Assembly (NCBI RefSeq): GCF_037055275.1
Contig: NZ_CP146343.1
Span: 196,001-260,000, forward strand
Origin: Pseudomonas sp. ML2-2023-3
GTDB taxonomy: Bacteria > Pseudomonadota > Gammaproteobacteria > Pseudomonadales > Pseudomonadaceae
Direction: 5' to 3'
DNA: 64,000 bases
This document shows positions 57,865-64,000 of this stretch, piece by piece. The translations under genes were made by a program, and so were the position numbers. The notes below the pieces were generated by a model that saw only the letters and a list, made by a program, of their open reading frames with translations, did no database searches and was not told the origin of the DNA. The stretch's first letter is position 1, and each line of letters starts with the position of its first letter.

Positions 57865-57884
57865 AGGGAGGCATTCGCCTCCCT
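57865..57884 (-). terminator. Intrinsic terminator after ilvE
   Basis: On the minus strand AGGGAGGC, loop GAAT and GCCTCCCT, followed by TGCTTGTTTA. Eight perfect GC-rich pairs with a partial T-tract, 20 bases after the ilvE stop, separating it from waaF. Confidence 0.75.
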
Positions 57885-57903
57885 GCTGTAGTGCCATATC
57901 GCT

Positions 57904-58827
57904 TTATTTGACCAGTGTACGCCACTCTGGGTGATCCGTTGTCTTGCCGGTCACCAGGTCGAAATAGGCTTTTTGCAGTTTTTCGGTGATCGGGCCACGG
58001 CGGCCGATACCGATATGACGCCCGTCGACTTCGCGAATCGGCGTCACTTCAGCGGCAGTGCCGGTGAAGAACGCTTCGTCGGCGATATACACCTCGTCGC
58101 GGGTAATGCGTTTTTCAACAAACTTGTAACCCAGCTCAGTGGCCAGGGTCAGGATCGTGCTGCGGGTGATGCCGTTCAGGCAAGCCGTCACGTCCGGGGT
58201 GTAAATCACGCCATCCTTGACCAGGAACACGTTCTCGCCCGAGCCTTCGGCCACGAAGCCTTCCGGATCCAGCAACAGCGCTTCGTCGGCACCGCCGGAA
58301 ATCGCTTCCTGCAGGGCCAGCATCGAGTTGATGTAGTGACCGTTGGCCTTGGCCCGGGTCATGGAAATGTTCACGTGGTGACGGGTAAAGGAGCTGGTGC
58401 GCACCTTGATCCCGACTTCCAGCGCTTCGGCACCCATGTAGGCACCCCAGCTCCACGGCGCGATGATCACGTGGACTTTGAGGCCAGTGGCGCGCAGGCC
58501 CATGGCTTCGGATCCGTAGAACACCATCGGGCGGATGTAGGCGCTGTCGAGGTTGTTTTCACGCACCGCAATGCGGGTCGCTTCGTTGATTTCGTCTTTG
58601 CTGAACGGGATCTTCATGCCCATGATGTGGGCCGAATCGAACAGGCGGTCAGTGTGCGCCTGCAAGCGGAAAATCGCCGCGCCCTGCGGGGTTTCGTAAG
58701 CGCGTACACCTTCAAACACGCCCATGCCGTAGTGCAATGTATGGGTCAGCACGTGCGTCGTAGCATCACGCCACGGCACCAGCTTGCCGTCATACCAGAT
58801 CACACCATCACGATCAGCCATCGACAT
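57904..58827 (-). CDS. ilvE: Branched-chain amino-acid aminotransferase
   Basis: Transaminates 2-oxo acids to valine, leucine and isoleucine with PLP. The 307-residue fold-type IV enzyme has THTLHYGMGVFEGVRAY near residue 30, the PLP Lys in MTRAKANGHYINSM near residue 160, and DEALLLDPEGFVAEGSGEN. ATG 58827 (MSMADRDGVIWYDG) is chosen, with GAGGAG about 7 bases upstream; an adjacent ATG at 58830 is equally possible, and the frame to 58863 is not needed. The 118-base gap before it, after glnE, shows no clear terminator. Confidence 0.96.
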   Translation of the reverse strand: MSMADRDGVIWYDGKLVPWRDATTHVLTHTLHYGMGVFEGVRAYETPQGAAIFRLQAHTDRLFDSAHIMGMKIPFSKDEINEATRIAVRENNLDSAYIRPMVFYGSEAMGLRATGLKVHVIIAPWSWGAYMGAEALEVGIKVRTSSFTRHHVNISMTRAKANGHYINSMLALQEAISGGADEALLLDPEGFVAEGSGENVFLVKDGVIYTPDVTACLNGITRSTILTLATELGYKFVEKRITRDEVYIADEAFFTGTAAEVTPIREVDGRHIGIGRRGPITEKLQKAYFDLVTGKTTDHPEWRTLVK

Positions 58828-58945
58828 CATTACGCTCCTCAAAGAATCCAGCACCCGCGCCACGAGGCGTCAGGCAAATTGGACGGGCCTTATGGACCCG
58901 CCGGATACGTTCTTACAGCTTTAACTCTGTACTTAAGCCAGCGAA

Positions 58946-61888
58946 CTAGCTCAATCCCAGCTCGGACCATATGCGTCGCACGTGTTGACGTTCGACTACA
59001 AGTTGATCCCCCGTGACCACGCCGGCCTCCTTTTGCAAGGCTTGACGGTGGGCGACGGTGCGAAAGGCCTTGTAAGCCTCGCGCAACAGGTTGGCATCAG
59101 TGGCGGGCATCAGCCCGACCTGCTCCAGCCCTTCCAGAATGCGGATGTTATCGGTGTAGCGCAGTAACGCCGGATGTTCCCTGGACCACGCCAGGGCCGC
59201 GTATTGCACCATAAATTCAATATCGACGATACCTCCGGCATCTTGCTTGAGGTCGAACGGCACCGTGGCCTCGAAGGCGTTTTCAGCCGTTCCGGCAGCC
59301 GTTATCCGGGTACCAAGATTGCCACGCATTTTGGCCCGCATCTCGCTGACCTCCTGGCGCAGGACAGGCAGGTCGCGCTCACGCCCCAGCACGCTGGCAC
59401 GTACTTTTTCGAACGCACTGCCCACTTGCTTGCAGCCCACCAGCACCCGCGCCCGCACCAGCGCCTGGTGCTCCCAGGTCCAGGCCTCGCTTTCCTGATA
59501 GCGCTCAAAGGCGCCAAGGGAACTGACCAGCAATCCCGATGCACCTGAGGGACGCAGGCGCATATCGACGTCATACAGCTGCCCGGAGTTGGTCTGGGCC
59601 GTCAGCAAGTGAATGATGCGCTGACCCAACCGGGTGAAAAACTGCGCGCCATCAATCGGCTTGGCGCCATCGGTTTCGGCATTCGGGTCACCGTCGTGGA
59701 TAAACACCAGGTCCAGATCCGAGCCGTGTCCCAGCTCGATTCCGCCCACCTTGCCGTAGCCAACAATAATAAAGCCGGGGTCGCACAAGCTGCCGTCCGT
59801 GCGCTGGGGCGTTCCGTACTTGGCCACCGTCTGGCGCCAGGCCAGCGCCAGCACTTGCTCCAGAATCGCCTCGGCCAGCCAGGTCAGGTAATCGCTGACT
59901 TTCATTAAAGGCAGGCTGCCCGCGATTTCCGAGGCAGCAACCCGCAGGCGGTGGGCCAGCTTGAAGTTACGCAAGGCCTCCATCTGCTGCTCAAGATCGT
60001 CCTCGGGGATACGTGTCAGGCGCTCACGCAACTCGGCCGCCAGCTCTGGCGCCAGGGGCGGCTTGAACAGTCGACGCTCGTTGAGCAGCTCATCGAGCAA
60101 CAACGGGAAGCGGGTGATTTGTTCGGCGATCCACGGGCTCGCAGCGCACAGCGTCAATAAACGCCGCAATGCGTCGGGGTTTTCGGTCAACAGCACTAGA
60201 TAAGCCGAACGTCGGGCCACCGCCTCGACCAGCGGCAACACCCTCTCCAGTACCAGATCGGGGTTGGCGTGCTCTACGGCCTGGGCCAGCAAACGCGGGA
60301 TAAACGCATCCAGGCGCTCGCGCCCCAAACGCTGCATGGCACGCAATTGCGGACTGGAACGCAGGGCCGCCAGTTGCTTCAAGGCTTTGGGGGCATCAAC
60401 AAACCCGGCCTCTTCCAGCTGGACACAGGCAGCGGCGTCGTCCTGGACCTCCTCCCACAACGGCAACCACTCTCCGCCTACGATCAGTTCACCTTCATCG
60501 ATGACTTCTTCCTCATCAGGGTCAGCAATGACCTGACGGAAATGCCAGTCGATGCGACCGCGCCACGCCATTAATTGCTCGTGGAATGCCGCCCAAGTGT
60601 CAAACCCCATAATAAATGCAATGCGCGCCTGATCCTGCCCGGTGTCGGGAAGCATTTGGGTCTGGCGGTCTGCTATGGCCTGGATCGCGTGCTCGGTGTA
60701 GCGCAAGAACTCATAGCCTTCGCGCAGTTCATTAACCACTTCGCCCGGCAAATACCCCTGGCCTTCCAGGGTCGTCAGCACTTTAAGCAGCGGGCGTTGC
60801 TGCAAGCTGAGGTCACGGCCGCCGTGGATCAGCTGGAATGCCTGGGCGATAAACTCGACTTCACGAATCCCGCCCGCCCCCAGCTTGATGTTGTCGGCCA
60901 TGCCTTTGCGCCGCACCTCCTGCTGGATCAGCTGTTTCATGGTGCGCAGCGCTTCAATCGCCGAAAAATCGAGGTAGCGTCGGTACACGAACGGGCGCAG
61001 CAAACTGAGCAACTGCGCACCCATCGCCTGATCACCGGCCACGACCCGGGCCTTGATCATGGCGTAGCGTTCCCAGTCGCGGCCTTGATCCTGGTAGTAC
61101 TGCTCCAGCGCATTGAAGCTCAGCACCAATGAGCCGGACGAGCCGTACGGGCGTAAACGCATATCGACGCGGAACACAAAACCGTCGACGGTCATCGGGT
61201 CCAGGGCCTTGATCAGGCGCTGCCCCAGACGGATAAAAAACTCCTGATTGTCCAGCGGGCGCTTGGCGCCCACTGTTTCGCCGCCTTCGGGGTAGGCGAA
61301 AATCAGGTCAATGTCCGAAGACAGGTTCAGCTCTACGGCACCCAGCTTGCCCATCCCCAGAATCACCATCTGCTGCGGCTCGCCACTGCGATGCCCGGTG
61401 GGCGTGCCGAACTGCTGGCAATGACGTTGGTACAACCAGCGATAAGCCTGATCGATACTGGCATCGGCCATGTCCGACAGGTCGCGGCAGGTTTCAATCA
61501 AGTCGGCCTGGCGGTTGATGTCACGCCAGATAATCCGGATCTGTTGACGGGTACGCTGGCGGCGCAGTGCACGGCCCAGCTCGTCATCGGTGGGTGCAGC
61601 CTGCGCCGCAACGCTGATCTGGGCACACAACTCGCCGGGGGCAAAGCTGCGGTCCAGTTCGCCTGAGCCCGCAAGCTCAAGCAACATCAAAGGGTCACGT
61701 AATGACTGTTCTATAAAGAAGTCACTCGCGGCACTGACCCGGTTAAATGCCAACCAGCGCTGCGCCGACCAGTCATCGAGCCCCTGTTCGCCCTCAAGCC
61801 CGGCGACCGCCGTGCGCCAGGATTGCTCGGCGCGACTGGCCAATGGCTGTAAAAGACCTGGAATGGGTGCAAGCGACGGAAGGCTCAT
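58946..61888 (-). CDS. glnE: Bifunctional glutamine synthetase adenylyltransferase/adenylyl-removing enzyme
   Basis: Controls glutamine synthetase by adding and removing AMP in response to PII. The 980-residue protein has two nucleotidyltransferase domains. The N-terminal deadenylylating domain has LSSDIDLIFAYPEGG near residue 190, and the C-terminal adenylylating domain has GHGSDLDLVFIHDGD near residue 715. Each is followed by its helical domain. Length is close to E. coli GlnE (946). AAGGATAG precedes the ATG by about 5 bases. Divergent from aceE; ilvE follows on the same strand. Confidence 0.97.
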   Translation of the reverse strand: MSLPSLAPIPGLLQPLASRAEQSWRTAVAGLEGEQGLDDWSAQRWLAFNRVSAASDFFIEQSLRDPLMLLELAGSGELDRSFAPGELCAQISVAAQAAPTDDELGRALRRQRTRQQIRIIWRDINRQADLIETCRDLSDMADASIDQAYRWLYQRHCQQFGTPTGHRSGEPQQMVILGMGKLGAVELNLSSDIDLIFAYPEGGETVGAKRPLDNQEFFIRLGQRLIKALDPMTVDGFVFRVDMRLRPYGSSGSLVLSFNALEQYYQDQGRDWERYAMIKARVVAGDQAMGAQLLSLLRPFVYRRYLDFSAIEALRTMKQLIQQEVRRKGMADNIKLGAGGIREVEFIAQAFQLIHGGRDLSLQQRPLLKVLTTLEGQGYLPGEVVNELREGYEFLRYTEHAIQAIADRQTQMLPDTGQDQARIAFIMGFDTWAAFHEQLMAWRGRIDWHFRQVIADPDEEEVIDEGELIVGGEWLPLWEEVQDDAAACVQLEEAGFVDAPKALKQLAALRSSPQLRAMQRLGRERLDAFIPRLLAQAVEHANPDLVLERVLPLVEAVARRSAYLVLLTENPDALRRLLTLCAASPWIAEQITRFPLLLDELLNERRLFKPPLAPELAAELRERLTRIPEDDLEQQMEALRNFKLAHRLRVAASEIAGSLPLMKVSDYLTWLAEAILEQVLALAWRQTVAKYGTPQRTDGSLCDPGFIIVGYGKVGGIELGHGSDLDLVFIHDGDPNAETDGAKPIDGAQFFTRLGQRIIHLLTAQTNSGQLYDVDMRLRPSGASGLLVSSLGAFERYQESEAWTWEHQALVRARVLVGCKQVGSAFEKVRASVLGRERDLPVLRQEVSEMRAKMRGNLGTRITAAGTAENAFEATVPFDLKQDAGGIVDIEFMVQYAALAWSREHPALLRYTDNIRILEGLEQVGLMPATDANLLREAYKAFRTVAHRQALQKEAGVVTGDQLVVERQHVRRIWSELGLS

Positions 61889-62095
61889 GGTCTATCCTTG
61901 ATCGGCGATGGTGTTGCCGAGTACGGTGACAGGAAGAAACAGCGGTTTAATCCGACTGTCGAACAAAGGTTATAAATAGCTGTAAGCGCATATTGTTTAG
62001 CATCCAGCCTGCGCACATAAGGCTGAATGACGAGAAACACACCAACAATATCGATTTTTCGCACAACCAAACTGATGGCTATCAGGACCAATCCT

Positions 62096-62108
62096 GTAGT
62101 TTTACTAC
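62096..62108. promoter_or_regulatory. Candidate GntR/PdhR-type operator 1 upstream of aceE
   Basis: Palindrome GTAGTTTTACTAC (GTAGT-N3-ACTAC), fitting the TNGTNNNACNA pattern bound by FadR-subfamily GntR regulators such as PdhR and LldR. It lies 164 bases before the aceE ATG in the glnE/aceE divergent gap. A second copy lies at 62148. The factor is not identified. Confidence 0.6.
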
Positions 62109-62147
62109 TGAGCCACACACTCGAAAGGCTGAAATGGCCGACGATTT

Positions 62148-62160
62148 GTAGTAAAACTAC
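62148..62160. promoter_or_regulatory. Candidate GntR/PdhR-type operator 2 upstream of aceE
   Basis: Palindrome GTAGTAAAACTAC, the same GTAGT-N3-ACTAC core as at 62096, centred 52 bases away. That is close to five helical turns, so two dimers could bind the same face of the DNA. With one extra flanking base it is the exact reverse complement of site 1. The remainder of the 383-base gap (61889-62271) shows no other gene or obvious hairpin. Confidence 0.6.
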
Positions 62161-62271
62161 ACGCCGCTGGAATCAACCTCCGGCCATCCAAGAATTTATG
62201 TCGTCTGCCCACAAGGCCAGTCGCAAACTCAGGCAACCGATTCTGGAAGCCTATCCGCCCTGGAGCAAGCC

Positions 62272-64000
62272 ATGCAAGACCTCGATCCCGTCGAAACCCA
62301 GGAATGGCTGGACGCCCTGGAATCGGTTCTCGACAAAGAAGGCGAAGACCGCGCTCACTACCTGATGACCCGTATGGGTGAGCTCGCTACCCGCACCGGT
62401 TCGCAGCTGCCGTATGCCATCACCACGCCTTACCGCAACACGATTCCTGTAACCCACGAAGCACGCATGCCTGGCGACCTGTTCATGGAACGCCGCATTC
62501 GCTCGCTGGTTCGCTGGAACGCCATGGCCATGGTGATGCGCACGAACTTGAAAGATTCTGACCTGGGCGGTCATATCTCCAGCTTCGCTTCCAGCGCAAC
62601 CCTGTATGACATCGGCTTCAACTACTTCTTCCAGGCCCCGACCGACGAACACGGCGGCGACCTGATCTACTTCCAGGGTCACACCTCGCCAGGCGTTTAC
62701 GCCCGTGCGTTCATGGAAGGCCGGATCACCGAAGAACAAATGAACAACTTCCGCCAGGAAGTAGACGGTCAGGGCCTGTCGTCCTACCCGCACCCTTGGC
62801 TGATGCCTGATTTCTGGCAGTTCCCGACTGTATCGATGGGCCTTGGCCCGATCCAGGCGATCTACCAGGCTCGCTTCATGAAGTACCTGGAAGCCCGCGG
62901 CTACATCCCGGCAGGCAAGCAAAAAGTCTGGTGTTTCCTGGGCGACGGCGAGTGCGACGAACCAGAATCCCTGGGCGCGATCTCCCTGGCCGGCCGTGAA
63001 AACCTGGACAACCTGATCTTCGTTATCAACTGCAACCTGCAGCGCCTTGATGGCCCGGTTCGCGGCAACGGAAAGATCATCCAGGAACTCGAAGGCGTAT
63101 TCCGCGGTGCTCAGTGGAACGTGACCAAAGTCATCTGGGGCCGTTTCTGGGACCCACTGCTGGCCAAGGACGTCGACGGTATCCTGCAACGTCGCATGGA
63201 CGAAGTCATCGACGGCGAGTACCAGAACTACAAAGCCAAAGACGGCGCGTTCGTACGTGAACACTTCTTCAACACGCCAGAACTCAAGGCGATGGTTGCT
63301 GATCTGTCCGACGACGAGATCTGGAAACTCAACCGTGGTGGCCACGACCCGTACAAGGTCTACGCGGCGTACCACGAAGCGGTCAACCACAAGAACCAGC
63401 CAACCGTCATCCTGGCCAAGACCATCAAGGGTTATGGCACCGGCGCTGGCGAAGCGAAAAACACGGCGCACAACACCAAGAAAGTTGATGTTGAAAGCCT
63501 GAAGTTGTTCCGTGACCGTTTCGACATCCCGGTCAAAGACGACGAAATCGAAAACCTGCCATTCTTCAAACCTGAAGCAGGCAGCGCTGAAGCCCGCTAC
63601 CTGAGCGAGCGCCGCACTGCACTGGGCGGTTTCGTTCCTCAGCGTCGTGCTCTGAGCACCAGCATTCCGACCCCGCCACTGGACACCCTCAAGGCCATCC
63701 TTGACGGCTCCGGCGACCGTGAAATTTCCACCACCATGGCTTTCGTGCGCATCCTGGCGCAGCTGGTCAAGGACAAGGAAATCGGTCAGCGCATCGTTCC
63801 GATCATCCCGGACGAAGCCCGTACCTTCGGTATGGAAGGCATGTTCCGCCAGTTGGGCATCTACTCGTCCGTCGGCCAGCTCTACGAGCCAGTCGATAAA
63901 GACCAGGTGATGTTCTACCGCGAAGACAAAAAAGGTCAGATCCTCGAAGAAGGCATCAACGAAGCAGGCGCCATGAGCTCCTTCATCGCCGCCGGTACTT
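62272..64000 (+). CDS. aceE: Pyruvate dehydrogenase E1 component (homodimeric), N-terminal part
   Basis: The first 576 codons of the thiamine-dependent decarboxylase subunit of the pyruvate dehydrogenase complex; the gene runs off the right edge. The start MQDLDPVETQEWLDALESVL is the usual AceE N terminus that binds E2. The ThDP/Mg motif begins GDGECDEPESLG near residue 224 and ends at FVINCN. ATG 62272 has GGAG about 7 bases upstream. A family member has about 880 residues, so roughly a third is missing beyond the window. Divergent from glnE, with a pair of putative operators upstream. Confidence 0.96.
   Translation, partial: MQDLDPVETQEWLDALESVLDKEGEDRAHYLMTRMGELATRTGSQLPYAITTPYRNTIPVTHEARMPGDLFMERRIRSLVRWNAMAMVMRTNLKDSDLGGHISSFASSATLYDIGFNYFFQAPTDEHGGDLIYFQGHTSPGVYARAFMEGRITEEQMNNFRQEVDGQGLSSYPHPWLMPDFWQFPTVSMGLGPIQAIYQARFMKYLEARGYIPAGKQKVWCFLGDGECDEPESLGAISLAGRENLDNLIFVINCNLQRLDGPVRGNGKIIQELEGVFRGAQWNVTKVIWGRFWDPLLAKDVDGILQRRMDEVIDGEYQNYKAKDGAFVREHFFNTPELKAMVADLSDDEIWKLNRGGHDPYKVYAAYHEAVNHKNQPTVILAKTIKGYGTGAGEAKNTAHNTKKVDVESLKLFRDRFDIPVKDDEIENLPFFKPEAGSAEARYLSERRTALGGFVPQRRALSTSIPTPPLDTLKAILDGSGDREISTTMAFVRILAQLVKDKEIGQRIVPIIPDEARTFGMEGMFRQLGIYSSVGQLYEPVDKDQVMFYREDKKGQILEEGINEAGAMSSFIAAGT

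Overview
The window is a chromosomal segment of a Pseudomonas species, most likely of the fluorescens/fragi side of the genus. The gene order matches what I remember of the P. aeruginosa PA4955-PA5015 region: rhdA-psd-serB, parC/parE-cpdA-nudF, thiC, tolC (opmH), waaA, hldE-msbA-waaL, the LPS outer/inner-core cluster, then ilvE-glnE-aceE. The species is not resolved from sequence alone. GTGGGAGCGGGCTTGCTCGCGA-type REP palindromes, abundant in fluorescent pseudomonads, separate many transcription units. No tRNA, rRNA, CRISPR array, prophage or insertion sequence is visible.

Layout. 1-5.2 kb: tail of an HDOD-type protein, rhodanese RhdA, phosphatidylserine decarboxylase, SerB and a divergent AhpA/YtjB-type membrane protein. 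5.2-14.5 kb (minus strand): a compact run nudF-DUF1249-cpdA-yqiA-parE-phytase-like-retropepsin-parC, followed by a PqiC-like lipoprotein gene. 14.7-19.0 kb: a DUF3298 lipoprotein, then thiC and cytX behind a TPP riboswitch on the minus strand. 19.2-26.7 kb: a TolC-family channel, a 1559-residue DUF6543-type giant protein and waaA. 26.9-30.4 kb: an SMR transporter, an FAD oxidoreductase, an aldo/keto reductase and an unrecognised protein with a degenerate Nudix-like motif. 30.5-57.8 kb: LPS assembly genes. These are hldE, msbA, a WaaL-kinase fusion, a CatB-type acetyltransferase, glycosyltransferases, a PIG-L deacetylase, mig-14, wapH/wapO-type genes, and after an insertion, wapQ-InaA-wapP-waaP-waaG-waaC-waaF. 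57.9-64 kb: ilvE, glnE and the start of aceE.

How the genes work together. WaaA, HldE, WaaC, WaaF, WaaG, WaaP, WapP and WapQ build and phosphorylate the lipid A/inner core. WapH/WapO-type proteins, two further glycosyltransferases and perhaps the acetyltransferase decorate the outer core. MsbA flips the product and WaaL ligates O-antigen. ThiC and CytX both serve the pyrimidine branch of thiamine synthesis under one riboswitch. ParC and ParE share one operon-like run with cAMP and ADP-ribose hydrolases.

What stands out. (1) Two related giant DUF6543/dermonecrotic-toxin-type proteins sit in LPS territory. One is intact (20768-25447) with an unrecognised C-terminal half. The other (44271-48559) is broken by a one-base deletion near 46370 and ends in a TIKI/ChaN-like putative effector domain. 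It lies, with a PqqU/YncD-like TonB receptor, inside the core-oligosaccharide cluster. (2) WaaL is fused to a kinase-fold domain whose catalytic Asp appears replaced by Ser. (3) A pair of identical-core GTAGT-N3-ACTAC operators lies upstream of aceE, spaced 52 bp apart. (4) The AhpA-like protein ends in an apparently degenerate cyclase-like domain.
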